Source of the DNA: Sphingobacteriia bacterium
GTDB taxonomy: Bacteria; Pseudomonadota; Alphaproteobacteria; Rickettsiales; 33-17
Reading direction: 5' to 3'
NCBI GenBank assembly: GCA_017304685.1
Contig: JAFKLR010000003.1
Span: 372,001-436,000 of the forward strand
Length of the DNA stretch: 64,000 nucleotides
A program made the position numbers and the translations under genes. This document shows, piece after piece, positions 28,162 to 37,469 of this stretch; position 1 is the stretch's first letter; every line of letters begins with the position of its first letter. The notes beneath the pieces are model-generated. The model worked only from the letters and a program-made list of their open reading frames with translations, did not search any database and had not been told where the DNA came from.

Positions 28162-29629
28162 AAAATGCGAAGTTTAAAATTTTACCAAAAGAATTTTGCA
28201 TCAATATAAATAATAAATTTATAGCTGCCATTAAGCTTGCAATAGCTGAAAGCCCTAAGGAAGGTTGAACTACTAAATTTTGATTATCTTGATCAAAATA
28301 CATGATTTTTACTATATTCAAATAATAATAAGCTGAAACTACAGAAATGACTACTGTAATTGTTGCAAGCATTACATAACCACTATTTATAATTGTTTTT
28401 AAAATAGCAAATTTTGCAAAGAAGCCTGCAAGTGGAGGAATTCCTGCCATTGAAAACATTAAAATAGCAATTATTGCTGCTAAATACGGATTCGATTTAG
28501 AAAGACCTGCAAGGTCATGAATATTCTCAAAATGAGCAGTGTTTTCTTCAATCATAATAATGCATGCAAATGTTCCTAAAGTCATGATTGCATAAATCAT
28601 TATATATAAAAGAATACTTTGATTACCAAGAGTGTTATTAGCAACAAATCCTAATAATACAAAACCCATGTGACCTATGGAACTATAAGCAAGTAACCTT
28701 TTAATTTTATTTTGTTTAACAGCAGCAAGAGCACCAATTAACATAGTAATTACTGCAACGAAAATAAATATTTGATTCATATATTCATGCCAACGACTAA
28801 AAATAAAGTCAAACATTCTAATAATTAAACAAAGAGCGGCAATTTTTGGTGCTGATGAGAAAAATGCAGTAAAAATTGTTGGTGAGCCTTCATAAACATC
28901 AGGTGTCCACATATGAAATGGAACGGCTGAAATTTTAAAGAAAAATGCTACTAAAATTAAAATCAAGCCAATTAAAATTGCTATTGGAACATTATGAATA
29001 TCTATAAATTCGTTATTATAAAGCGATGAAAGGGCGCTGAAGCTAATTGTTCCTGTAAAGGTGTAAACAAGTGAAATTCCATAAAGGAGTAAACCTGATG
29101 CAAGAACGCTTAAAATAAAATATTTTAAGCCCGCTTCTGTCGAACGAGTATTATCCCTTCTTGAAGCTGCAAGTATATATAAACAAAGAGTTTGTAACTC
29201 AATACCCATATACATTACGAGTAAATTATTACATGAAGCCATAACAAGCATTCCAAGTAATGAAGATAAAAGTAGTGTAGGAAGCTCAAATTGATATTCA
29301 CTATTTGAGGTATTTTTAACCGAACCTAACATTAGAAGCGTAATTATGGTAGCAAAAATGCAAAGAGCTTTAAAAACTATGGTTACTGAATCTATATAAT
29401 AAATATCATTTAAATTTATTGAATAATGTAGGTAATGAAAACTTCCTAAATCATATAAGAATATTAAAGGAATAATAAGAAGCCCTGCAGAAAGATAGCT
29501 AAGAAAACTTACACGGTTTTTTTTAGAAAAAACGCCAATAAGAAGTGTTGTAATAATAATGAATAATATTGAAATTTCAGGAAATAGTATTTTATTTGAT
29601 AATATATTTCTCATTAATTCTGACTGCAT
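28148..29629 (-). CDS. nuoN: NADH-quinone oxidoreductase subunit N
   Basis: NuoN is one of the three antiporter-like membrane subunits of respiratory complex I and carries a proton channel. The 493-residue protein has about 14 membrane helices with the conserved lysine-containing segments of the Mrp-antiporter family (for example AFFFKISAVPFHMWTPDVYEGSP and KQNKIKRLLAYSSIGHMGF). AGGAAT precedes the ATG, 9 bases after the nuoM stop. It overlaps birA downstream. Confidence 0.96.
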   Translation of the reverse strand: MQSELMRNILSNKILFPEISILFIIITTLLIGVFSKKNRVSFLSYLSAGLLIIPLIFLYDLGSFHYLHYSINLNDIYYIDSVTIVFKALCIFATIITLLMLGSVKNTSNSEYQFELPTLLLSSLLGMLVMASCNNLLVMYMGIELQTLCLYILAASRRDNTRSTEAGLKYFILSVLASGLLLYGISLVYTFTGTISFSALSSLYNNEFIDIHNVPIAILIGLILILVAFFFKISAVPFHMWTPDVYEGSPTIFTAFFSSAPKIAALCLIIRMFDFIFSRWHEYMNQIFIFVAVITMLIGALAAVKQNKIKRLLAYSSIGHMGFVLLGFVANNTLGNQSILLYIMIYAIMTLGTFACIIMIEENTAHFENIHDLAGLSKSNPYLAAIIAILMFSMAGIPPLAGFFAKFAILKTIINSGYVMLATITVVISVVSAYYYLNIVKIMYFDQDNQNLVVQPSLGLSAIASLMAAINLLFILMQNSFGKILNFAFYEIH

Positions 29630-29638
29630 TGTCTATTC

Positions 29639-31189
29639 CTACTTTAAATTTAGCACAGTTGCTATAGGTTGTAAGTTCTTAATGGAACTATGTAAAATGT
29701 TATTAACTAGAGAAGGGTAAAACCCTAAAACTATAGTGAGTATTGCAAGTGGAGCAAATATAACTATCTCTCTCATTTTTAAATCTTCTAGTGTAATAAC
29801 ATTAGAATTCTTTATTTCCCCAAACATTGTACGAGCATAAAGTGACAGCATGTACATAGCCCCAACAATTACACCAAATGCAACAAATGTAGCAGCTATA
29901 GTGCTATAGTTATTAAATACAGATAATATAACTAAAAATTCTCCAACAAATCCACTTGTTCCAGGTAAACCAACTGAGGCAAGCATAAACACCATAAAGA
30001 AAGTAGCAAGTAATGGCATTCTTTCTGCAACACCACCATAAGCTGCAATTTCTTTAGTATGCATGCGATCATAAAGTGAACCAACAACTAAGAAAAGTGC
30101 TGCTGAAACTATACCGTGGCTAATCATTTGAAAAATTGCGCCATAAAAACCTGTTTCATTAGTAATAACTAATGTTTTATTAGTTAAGTCAAAGCCTTTA
30201 GCTGTGGTAAAAATTCCAATAGTTACATATCCCATATGGGCAATTGAAGAATAAGCGATCATTTTCTTCATATCCTTTTGAGCAAATGCAACAATAGATG
30301 CGTAAATTATGGCAATTATACTTAACACACTAACAAAATCGGCGTAATAGACCGATGCTTCAGGAAACATTGGAATTGAAAATCTTAAAAAGCCATAACC
30401 ACCTAATTTTAATAATATTCCTGCAAGTATTACAGAACCAGCTGTTGGAGCTTGAACGTGTGCATCAGGTAACCAGGTGTGAACAGGAAACATTGGTACT
30501 TTAACTGCAAAAGAAGCAAACATAGCAAACCATAGATATTGCTGAATATCAAATGGTAAATTACGTGCATTGATTGTTAGCGTCCAAATGTCAAAGGTCT
30601 TAAATTGGCTATAAAGGTAAATTATAGCAATAAGTAAAAATACTGAACCTAGGAAGGTATATAAAAAGAATTTAAAAGCAGCATATATTCTATTGTCGCC
30701 TCCCCAAATACCAATAATTAAAAACATTGGAATAAGCGATGCTTCAAATAATATGTAGAAAAGTAATAAATCAAGGCTTGAAAAAACACCAATAATAATA
30801 CTTTCAAGAACTAAAAAGCTTATTAAAAAGAAAACAGTTCTTTCCTTAATTTTTTCACTAGCAAGAATACAAAGAGGCATTAAGAAAGTAGTAAGTACAA
30901 TCAATGATAAAGCCATTCCATCAACACCTAGGATTGGTGTAGCATTTCCATAATATTCTAGGAAAACAAAATTAGGATATGAAGTACTACTTAGTGGATT
31001 GTTTATAATTCCTAAACTAATTACTGCAGCTATTAATGAAATAATAAAATTTATAATTGTAACTGATAAAGTAAGAATTTTAGCTTGCTTAATATTTGCT
31101 ATATTTTTGTTATTAAAGAAAAAAAGCAAAATGCCAGCACAAATTAAAGGAAGGTAAATTAAAACTGAAAGTAAAGGGAAATTTATCAT
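29639..31189 (-). CDS. nuoM: NADH-quinone oxidoreductase subunit M
   Basis: Antiporter-like proton-pumping subunit of complex I. The protein has 516 residues and about 14 membrane helices. Hallmarks are FAVKVPMFPVHTWLPDAHVQAPTAGSV (conserved Lys and HTWLPDAH) and AYSSIAHMGY. It lies 9 bases before nuoN and 6 bases after the second VOC gene. It therefore sits in the same operon as nuoL but separated from it by two non-complex-I genes. Confidence 0.96.
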   Translation of the reverse strand: MINFPLLSVLIYLPLICAGILLFFFNNKNIANIKQAKILTLSVTIINFIISLIAAVISLGIINNPLSSTSYPNFVFLEYYGNATPILGVDGMALSLIVLTTFLMPLCILASEKIKERTVFFLISFLVLESIIIGVFSSLDLLLFYILFEASLIPMFLIIGIWGGDNRIYAAFKFFLYTFLGSVFLLIAIIYLYSQFKTFDIWTLTINARNLPFDIQQYLWFAMFASFAVKVPMFPVHTWLPDAHVQAPTAGSVILAGILLKLGGYGFLRFSIPMFPEASVYYADFVSVLSIIAIIYASIVAFAQKDMKKMIAYSSIAHMGYVTIGIFTTAKGFDLTNKTLVITNETGFYGAIFQMISHGIVSAALFLVVGSLYDRMHTKEIAAYGGVAERMPLLATFFMVFMLASVGLPGTSGFVGEFLVILSVFNNYSTIAATFVAFGVIVGAMYMLSLYARTMFGEIKNSNVITLEDLKMREIVIFAPLAILTIVLGFYPSLVNNILHSSIKNLQPIATVLNLK

Positions 31190-31195
31190 AAATAC

Positions 31196-31675
31196 CTACA
31201 TTTTATGTGATTCATAAGGAATTCTGAATTCAGCAAAATCCCATATATATCCATTAATATCTTTAATTCTAAGGGTAGTATCGCCCCAAAACTGTACCGT
31301 TGGTTCGTGAAGTATAGTTAAATTATGATTTTGAAATTCTTTAAATTTTTCCCGAACGTTATTTGTGTACAAATAAAAAGTTACAACAAGAGGGCCGTCT
31401 TTTTCAATAGGCGGAGTCATAGGATGAGGAATTTGTCCTTTATATGCTTTTGGTTCATGTAACATAATACTTGAATTTTGATAGGTTAAAATAGCAAAAA
31501 TTATATTACCTTCATCATTTTCAGCGCATTCAACTATTTCAAAACCAAATAAATTTGTGTAAAGTTCAATTGATTTTTCTATATTTATAACTGCCAAATT
31601 GGTTATCATTGCGCCAATATTGTCAGGTAAACTTAAATTTTCATTATTTTTATTTTGCATATCAATCCCATCCAT
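31196..31675 (-). CDS. VOC (glyoxalase/bleomycin-resistance) family protein, second of a tandem pair
   Basis: This is a protein of 159 residues with two beta-alpha-beta-beta-beta modules. The first is VINIEKSIELYTNLFGFEIVE. The second ends in the signature FWGDTTLRIKDINGYIWDF. VOC proteins bind a metal or act as non-enzymatic binders in diverse reactions (glyoxalase I, dioxygenases, antibiotic sequestration). The substrate cannot be told. The start at 31675 is one base after the stop of the preceding VOC gene. A start at the next Met (M6) is possible, with GATGGG upstream. It shares the FWGD...DINGYIWDFA ending with its neighbour, which indicates a local duplication. Its place inside the nuo operon is unusual. 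Confidence 0.82.
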   Translation of the reverse strand: MDGIDMQNKNNENLSLPDNIGAMITNLAVINIEKSIELYTNLFGFEIVECAENDEGNIIFAILTYQNSSIMLHEPKAYKGQIPHPMTPPIEKDGPLVVTFYLYTNNVREKFKEFQNHNLTILHEPTVQFWGDTTLRIKDINGYIWDFAEFRIPYESHKM

Positions 31676-31676
31676 C

Positions 31677-32138
31677 TTATTTTAATTCGTCAGGAATTAA
31701 ATCTTCTATCACTTCACTTTGAATCATTTGAGCAAAATCCCAAATGTAGCCATTTATATCTACTACCCTAAAAATTTTATCGCCCCAAAATTGTAGCTTA
31801 ATATCTTCTAAAAAAGTTAAACCATAACTTTTAAATTTTTCATATTTTTCTTCAAGATTATTACAATAAATATAAAGGCTTATAGGGCTATTGTGTCCTG
31901 TTATTACAGGAGGTAACATAGTTTTTTCAGCTCCTAATATGCCTGCTTCTGAAAGTACAATGTTATAACCATTATAAGTAAGACGTGCGAATAAAATTTT
32001 TCCGTTCCTATGTTCTACTTGTTGATGAACAAAAAAACCAAAAACTTTAGTATAAAATTCAAGCGATTTATTTGTATCTGCAACAGAAAGTGTTGTAGTT
32101 AATAAATTTTGTCCAGGGCGAATTTTAATATCTTCCAT
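31677..32138 (-). CDS. VOC (glyoxalase/bleomycin-resistance) family protein, first of a tandem pair
   Basis: This is a protein of 153 residues. The first module reads TLSVADTNKSLEFYTKVFGF and the second ends FWGDKIFRVVDINGYIWDF, as in the downstream paralogue at 31196. Identity between the two is moderate, so the duplication is not recent. It begins 7 bases after nuoL and ends one base before the second VOC gene, so it must be co-transcribed with complex I genes. Typical VOC metal-ligand positions are not clearly conserved at the N-terminal strand (TTTLSVAD has no His). A binding or detoxification role is as likely as catalysis. Confidence 0.82.
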   Translation of the reverse strand: MEDIKIRPGQNLLTTTLSVADTNKSLEFYTKVFGFFVHQQVEHRNGKILFARLTYNGYNIVLSEAGILGAEKTMLPPVITGHNSPISLYIYCNNLEEKYEKFKSYGLTFLEDIKLQFWGDKIFRVVDINGYIWDFAQMIQSEVIEDLIPDELK

Positions 32139-32145
32139 ACAAACT

Positions 32146-34077
32146 CTATAATTTTATTATAATATAACAACTAATCATAATAAGCAGTCCTACAAGCATA
32201 ACAAAAGCGTAATGATAAACATAACCGGTTTGTAAGTGACTCACATATTTTGAAAATGTTTTTGTTAATTTACTAAATCCATTTGGCCCTAAATCATCTA
32301 CAATTTTTTTGTCTAAATAATTCCATGCAAAATTAGCTAGCTTTTTAATTGGACGTACAAAGCATGTATTATAAATTTCATCAAAATAATATTTATTATA
32401 AGACATTAAATATGGTATTTTGAAAGTTTTTATGAGTTTATCACTAGATTTTGGCATAACTAAATACATTAAAAACGCAAGGCCAATTGCAATTCCTCCA
32501 AGAACCATAGGAGCTATTTTTATATTCTGAGGAGTGTGATGAATGACTTCTAACAAATTATGTTCAGGAAGCACTTTGATTGCTCCATGCCAAAATTCAT
32601 GATTTGATTCAAGAACATGAAAAACGTCATGGCCTACAAAACCTGCAAATCCTGCTCCTATTGCTAAAATTAATAATGGCATAAGCATGACAAAGGGAGA
32701 TTCATGAATATGACTTTCAACTGTTGCATCGTAATTTTTTTCACCATGGAAAACTTTAAAAATTAAACGCCATGAATAGAAAGTTGTAAAGAAGGCTGCT
32801 GTTAAACCTAAATAAAAAGCAAAGTTGCCGATTTTAGAATTAGACATAAACGCTGCTTCTAATATTGCATCTTTTGAATAGTATCCAGCAAAGGGCCAGA
32901 AGCCAGCAATTGCAAGAGAACCAATCCAAAACATTGAATAAGTAACAGGAATTTTTTTCCATAAATTACCCATTCTTCTTATATCTTGTTCGCCACTCAT
33001 TGCATGAATTACACTACCCGCACTTAAAAAGAGAAGGGCTTTAAAGAATGCATGTGTTGCGAGGTGAAAAATCCCTGCAGCATAAACTGATAAACCACAT
33101 GCCATAAACATATATCCAAGTTGACTACATGTTGAATAAGCAATTATCTTTTTAATATCATTTTGAGTTAAAGCGATTGAAGCTGCAAATATTGAAGTAA
33201 TTGCTCCTATAATAACAATCATATTGCGAGCAATTTCTGAATATTCAAACGCAGGAGAAAATCTTGCTACTAGAAATACACCTGCGGTAACCATTGTTGC
33301 AGCATGAATCAATGCAGAAACAGGAGTAGGACCTTCCATCGCATCAGGAAGCCAAGTATGTAGACCAATTTGGGCTGATTTACCCATTGCACCTAAAAAT
33401 AGCGCTATGCAAATAAAATTAATTGCATTTACACTAAATGGGCCTATTTGAATTACTTCATTTAATTTAGTAGCTACTACTGGGAAAATACTGTCAAAAT
33501 GAATAGAGTTAAATATTACGTAAGTTGCGCATATCCCTATAATAAATGCAAAATCACCAACACGATTAACAATAAAGGCTTTCATAGCAGCTTTATATGC
33601 TGATTCTTTTTTAAACCAAAACCCAATTAATAAATATGAGCAAACCCCAACTCCTTCCCAACCGAAGAAAAGTTGAAGTAAATTATCTGAGGTAACTAAC
33701 ATTAACATTGAAAATGTAAAGAGAGATAAATAACTCATAAATCTTGGTACATCAGGATCATCATGCATATAGCCAATTGAATATAAATGTACAAGAGAAG
33801 AAACTGAAGTTACAACTATAAGCATAACTGCAGTTAAGCTATCAACTTTAATAGACCAATATGTGAAAAATCCTGGAATATTAAGCCAATTAAATAATAC
33901 TTCATGTAGCACTTTACCCTGCAAACAAACATCATAAAATGTTTTGCACGAAATAATAAAGGCAATTACTACTAAACTTGTTGTAATAACTTGCGCCATT
34001 AAATGAGAAATTTTGCGTGAAAAAATTCCCGCTACACATGAACCTAAGAGGGGTAAACCAACAATTAATTCTATCAT
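32146..34077 (-). CDS. nuoL: NADH-quinone oxidoreductase subunit L
   Basis: NuoL is the largest antiporter-like subunit of complex I, with the long lateral helix that runs along the membrane arm. The protein has 643 residues, in the normal range. Motifs include FFGWEGVGVCSYLLIGFW, GKSAQIGLHTWLPDAMEGPTP and AYSTCSQLGYMF. The ribosome site GAGAGGATAA overlaps the nuoK stop codon, which indicates translational coupling. The downstream neighbours are the VOC pair. Confidence 0.97.
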   Translation of the reverse strand: MIELIVGLPLLGSCVAGIFSRKISHLMAQVITTSLVVIAFIISCKTFYDVCLQGKVLHEVLFNWLNIPGFFTYWSIKVDSLTAVMLIVVTSVSSLVHLYSIGYMHDDPDVPRFMSYLSLFTFSMLMLVTSDNLLQLFFGWEGVGVCSYLLIGFWFKKESAYKAAMKAFIVNRVGDFAFIIGICATYVIFNSIHFDSIFPVVATKLNEVIQIGPFSVNAINFICIALFLGAMGKSAQIGLHTWLPDAMEGPTPVSALIHAATMVTAGVFLVARFSPAFEYSEIARNMIVIIGAITSIFAASIALTQNDIKKIIAYSTCSQLGYMFMACGLSVYAAGIFHLATHAFFKALLFLSAGSVIHAMSGEQDIRRMGNLWKKIPVTYSMFWIGSLAIAGFWPFAGYYSKDAILEAAFMSNSKIGNFAFYLGLTAAFFTTFYSWRLIFKVFHGEKNYDATVESHIHESPFVMLMPLLILAIGAGFAGFVGHDVFHVLESNHEFWHGAIKVLPEHNLLEVIHHTPQNIKIAPMVLGGIAIGLAFLMYLVMPKSSDKLIKTFKIPYLMSYNKYYFDEIYNTCFVRPIKKLANFAWNYLDKKIVDDLGPNGFSKLTKTFSKYVSHLQTGYVYHYAFVMLVGLLIMISCYIIIKL

Positions 34078-34082
34078 TTAAA

Positions 34083-34391
34083 TTATCCTCTCATTTGATT
34101 AACATCGTCTAGGGAAACTGAATTACGATTACGATAATAAATTACAAGTATCGCAAGGCCAATTGCAGCTTCTGCAGCCGCTACAGTTAAAATAAATATT
34201 GAAAACACTTGTCCTGTTAGTTGTCCAAGCTTCATTGAAGCTGCCACAAAATTAATATTTACTGCAAGAAGCATAAGTTCCACGCACATTAAAATCACAA
34301 TGATATTACGACGGTTAATAAATATTCCAGCGACACCAATTGTAAATAAGATTGCTGATAAAATTAGATAATGAAAAATTGATATATTCAT
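34083..34391 (-). CDS. nuoK: NADH-quinone oxidoreductase subunit K
   Basis: Small membrane subunit of complex I with three helices and conserved glutamates ([12 protein letters not shown]) in the proton path. I place the start at 34391 ([15 protein letters not shown]), which gives 102 residues, the usual alphaproteobacterial length. An upstream ATG at 34418 would overlap nuoJ and add nine residues. It ends MNQMRG just before nuoL. Confidence 0.95.
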   Translation of the reverse strand: MNISIFHYLILSAILFTIGVAGIFINRRNIIVILMCVELMLLAVNINFVAASMKLGQLTGQVFSIFILTVAAAEAAIGLAILVIYYRNRNSVSLDDVNQMRG

Positions 34392-34401
34392 TAAGTTTAA
34401 G

Positions 34402-35034
34402 TTATTGAGAGATTCCATTGATACCTTCTCCAGTTTTTACTGAAATTACTTTAATAGAATTTTCTTTTGTTCTTGTCATTTGATTCGCAATATCTTGTTT
34501 TTTTACGTTTGGTCTTGAACGAAGTGTTAATACGATAGAACCAATCATGGCAACTAAAAGAATAATCCCTGCAATTTGAAATGGGAAAATATAATCGGTA
34601 TATAAAACACTTCCAAGCTGATGTGTGTTAGTTGTGGTTGCAGGTAGTGCAGGAAGGTAAAAGAAATTAGTTTCACTTGCACGGGCAAATGATTTAGTAA
34701 TAACTACAAATAAATCAATAAGCAGAATTACTCCAACGCTTAAAGCAAAAGGAATGTTTTGGCTAAAACCTTTACGTAATTCGTTTATATTAATATCTAA
34801 CATCATTACCACGAATAGAAATAGCACTGCAACAGCACCAACGTAAACAATGATTAAAGTCATAGCTACAAATTCAGCTCCTATTAAAACAAATAGGGCA
34901 GCTGCATTAAAGAAAACCATAATTAAAGAAAGAACTGAATGAACAGGGTTTTTAAGCGTTACAACCATTAGTGAAAAGATGATCATTAGTGAGGCAAACA
35001 AATAAAATGCCATTGAGGAAAAAAGTTCTACCAT
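34402..35034 (-). CDS. nuoJ: NADH-quinone oxidoreductase subunit J
   Basis: Five-helix membrane subunit of complex I. The segment [27 protein letters not shown] is family-diagnostic. The start at 35034 ([13 protein letters not shown]) is preferred since AGGTAA precedes it. An ATG eight codons upstream (35058) has no ribosome site. The first gene of a nuoJKL-VOC-VOC-MN-birA unit, it needs its own promoter because it is separated from nuoI by a plus-strand gene. The product has about 210 residues. Confidence 0.95.
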   Translation of the reverse strand: MVELFSSMAFYLFASLMIIFSLMVVTLKNPVHSVLSLIMVFFNAAALFVLIGAEFVAMTLIIVYVGAVAVLFLFVVMMLDININELRKGFSQNIPFALSVGVILLIDLFVVITKSFARASETNFFYLPALPATTTNTHQLGSVLYTDYIFPFQIAGIILLVAMIGSIVLTLRSRPNVKKQDIANQMTRTKENSIKVISVKTGEGINGISQ

Positions 35035-35264
35035 TTTGTTACCTAAAAACTCATACAAAAAATATAATGTCTAATAATTAATACTACTCGAAATGAAATA
35101 TTACAATAATTATCATATTGAGAAATAGAAAAATTATTTGTTGTCTAGATAATAAAATGAAAAAGTTTCTTTTTATTAAAGTATATATTTCAAAAAATTA
35201 AATTGAAAACTGCAAAAAATAATGTTGTAATATAATTAATTTATTAATTTTCTATATAAAACAT

Positions 35265-35756
35265 ATGAGTTTTTTTTTAAGTAATAAATTTTATAAAATT
35301 TGTAGGAATAATTTTTTAGTAAGTTTCTTTATTGTAGGTTTGTTTCAGATATTCAGAAGTGCATTTTACGGTGGAGTTACTTATCAAATATTATTTTTAA
35401 TCGGTTATTTTATTATAAGTTATATCTTTTATATCTTATATGATATTTTTACTTTTAAATCATACCCGCAATCAAAATATTCCCTTATAATTTTTATTAT
35501 TTTAGAATGGTTTTTAGAAAAGATATATACTTTCTTAATACCTTTTATCTATCAATTTAGAATGCTAAAATATAATTATTTGATAATTTTAAGAACGATT
35601 AAAGTAAATGAAGAGTTTTATAAAAAAATGATTTCTTTGTTTATTGTTTTAGGTTTATTTTTCTTAACTTTATTAATTATAAAACACGTATCATATATAG
35701 GTATGGAAGAAAGTATAAAAGAATTAATTGATAAAAGTGATTTAATGTTTAATTAA
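35265..35756 (+). CDS. Hypothetical membrane protein inserted between nuoI and nuoJ
   Basis: This is a protein of 163 residues. Hydrophobic segments occur near residues 15-35, 42-65, 72-90 and 122-142, so three or four membrane helices are likely. Aromatic residues (Phe, Tyr) are abundant, with a short acidic C-terminus (MEESIKELIDKSDL). No family is recognised. It lies on the strand opposite to the nuo genes and splits nuoI from nuoJ, which are adjacent in most bacteria. The base composition is extremely AT-rich even for this window. It could be a recently gained gene or a decaying one. No strong ribosome site is seen. Confidence 0.5.
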   Translation: MSFFLSNKFYKICRNNFLVSFFIVGLFQIFRSAFYGGVTYQILFLIGYFIISYIFYILYDIFTFKSYPQSKYSLIIFIILEWFLEKIYTFLIPFIYQFRMLKYNYLIILRTIKVNEEFYKKMISLFIVLGLFFLTLLIIKHVSYIGMEESIKELIDKSDLMFN

Positions 35757-35808
35757 TTACACTATATTTTTATTAGGCCAAAATCATTTTATTTAAAAAT
35801 AAAATGAT

Positions 35809-36291
35809 TTATCTATATTCAGCTTCTTTCTTAATATTTTCTGCGATTTGTTGTTCCCACACAGCTCCATTTTTTAGCAACTTTTCTTTATCATAAAATA
35901 ACTCTTCACGAGTATAAGTTGCAAATTCGTAATTTGGACCTTCAACAATTGCATCAACTGGGCATGCTTCCTGACAAAAACCACAATATATACATTTAGT
36001 CATATCAATGTCATAGCGAGTGGTTCTTCTGCTACCATCTTTACGTTCTTCTGCTTCAATTGTAATCGCTTGAGCAGGGCAAATTGCTTCACAAAGTTTA
36101 CAAGCAATACATCTTTCTTCACCATTAGGATAGCGTCTTAATGCATGCTCACCACGAAATCGTGGGCTTATCGCTGATTTTTCATACGGATAATTTATAG
36201 TAACAGGTTTTTTAAACATGTATTTTAAAGTTAAGATCATTCCCGAAACCAACTCTGAAAGAAGAAAGGAACGCGCTTGTTTATTAAACAT
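35809..36291 (-). CDS. nuoI: NADH-quinone oxidoreductase subunit I
   Basis: NuoI carries the two [4Fe-4S] clusters N6a and N6b that pass electrons toward quinone. Both C-x2-C-x2-C-x3-CP motifs are intact (C61, C64, C67, C71 and C100, C103, C106, C110). The protein has 160 residues, the usual length. An N-terminal amphipathic helix docks it to the membrane arm. It is isolated from nuoH by a regulator and a hydrolase gene and from nuoJ by a plus-strand gene, so it must be transcribed from its own promoter in the 36292-36485 gap. Confidence 0.97.
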   Translation of the reverse strand: MFNKQARSFLLSELVSGMILTLKYMFKKPVTINYPYEKSAISPRFRGEHALRRYPNGEERCIACKLCEAICPAQAITIEAEERKDGSRRTTRYDIDMTKCIYCGFCQEACPVDAIVEGPNYEFATYTREELFYDKEKLLKNGAVWEQQIAENIKKEAEYR

Positions 36292-36485
36292 TACTAAAGC
36301 CTCATCGATTTTCTAAAAAAATTTATCAATACTTGCAATTGTACAAGATTCTTACTTATAATGATTTGATTTACAAGATAAAAATTGTTAACGCAAGATT
36401 TATTTGTACAACTGCTATTATACATTGGAAAATCATTTATACAACTATAAATTACATAAACTAATAATAATTTTAGGAGAAAATT

Positions 36486-37424
36486 ATGAAAAAATCATTA
36501 TTAATAACTAGTTTTATTATAGTAAGTAATGTTATTTTTTCACCGTTAAGTATTGCTGATACAACTTATGGTGGTCAAACAATGGTTGGTAGTTTAAAAA
36601 AAGTTTTAGTAAGAAAGCCTGATTTGTCTTTTGGCAATGTTGATTCTGTAAAATGGCATTATACGAGTAAACCAATTTTAGATGAAGCTATAAAAGAACA
36701 TAATGATTTTGTTGAAATCTTAAAAAGTGAAGGAGTTGAGGTTATTTATCATAATCAAATTCTAGAGAATCATGCGGATGCAATTTTTGTTCACGATCCT
36801 GCAGTTATTACTGATTACGGTGCAATAATTTTAAGAATGGGAAAAGAGCTTCGTCGTGGTGAAGAAGAAGCAATGAAGAAAAAATTTATTGAATTAAATA
36901 TTCCAATTCTTTACGAGCTTAAAGGTACAGCTACTGCTGAAGGGGGTGATATTCTTTGGCTAGATGATAAAACTTTAGCAATAGGTCGTGGTTTTAGAAC
37001 AAATCAAGAAGGAATAAATCAAATTAAAGATGCGGTTAAACCATATGGTATTGAAGTTGTTCAAATTGAATTGCCATATGACCAAGGTAAAGAAGCATGT
37101 TTACATTTACAATCTCTCATAAGTTTAATTGATCATAAAAAAGCTTTAGTATATTCAAAATTGCTTCCAGTTTCTTTTATTGAAATTTTAGAACAAAAAG
37201 GTTTTGAATTAATTGAAGTCCCAGAAGAAGAATTTGCTAAAATGGGCCCAAATGTTCTTGCAATTAAACCGAATGTTTGTCTTACAATTGAGGGGAATGT
37301 AATTACAAAAGCTCGTTTAGAACAAGCTGGTTGTAAGGTTCACATTTATAAAGGAAATGAGATTTCTAAAAAAGCTGAGGGCGGCGCAACCTGTTTAACC
37401 AGACCAATTTTAAGAGAGATGTAA
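36486..37424 (+). CDS. Amidinotransferase/dimethylarginine dimethylaminohydrolase (DDAH)-like protein with predicted signal peptide
   Basis: The family hydrolyses or transfers the guanidine group of arginine derivatives (DDAH, arginine deiminase and arginine:glycine amidinotransferases). The 312-residue protein has the pentein features: a FVHDPAVIT segment, TAEGGDILWLDD, catalytic His207 (ACLHLQSL) and nucleophile Cys303 near the end (GGATCLTRP). Residues 1-24 form a signal-peptide-like sequence (MKKSLLITSFIIVSNVIF, then SPLSIA before DTT), so export to the periplasm or beyond is predicted. That is unusual, because bacterial DDAH and arginine deiminase are cytosolic. AGGAGA precedes the ATG. 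It has its own unit on the strand opposite to nuo. The exact substrate (methylated arginine, arginine or another guanidine) cannot be assigned. Confidence 0.8.
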   Translation: MKKSLLITSFIIVSNVIFSPLSIADTTYGGQTMVGSLKKVLVRKPDLSFGNVDSVKWHYTSKPILDEAIKEHNDFVEILKSEGVEVIYHNQILENHADAIFVHDPAVITDYGAIILRMGKELRRGEEEAMKKKFIELNIPILYELKGTATAEGGDILWLDDKTLAIGRGFRTNQEGINQIKDAVKPYGIEVVQIELPYDQGKEACLHLQSLISLIDHKKALVYSKLLPVSFIEILEQKGFELIEVPEEEFAKMGPNVLAIKPNVCLTIEGNVITKARLEQAGCKVHIYKGNEISKKAEGGATCLTRPILREM

Positions 37425-37433
37425 GGATTTAAG

Positions 37434-37462
37434 AATGGAGTGATAAAATCACCCCATTCTTT
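37434..37462. terminator. Likely terminator after the DDAH-like gene
   Basis: Hairpin AATGGAGTGAT / ATCACCCCATT with one mismatch and a 3-base loop, followed by CTTTATT. It lies 10 bases after the stop codon. Confidence 0.55.
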
Positions 37463-37469
37463 ATTAAAT

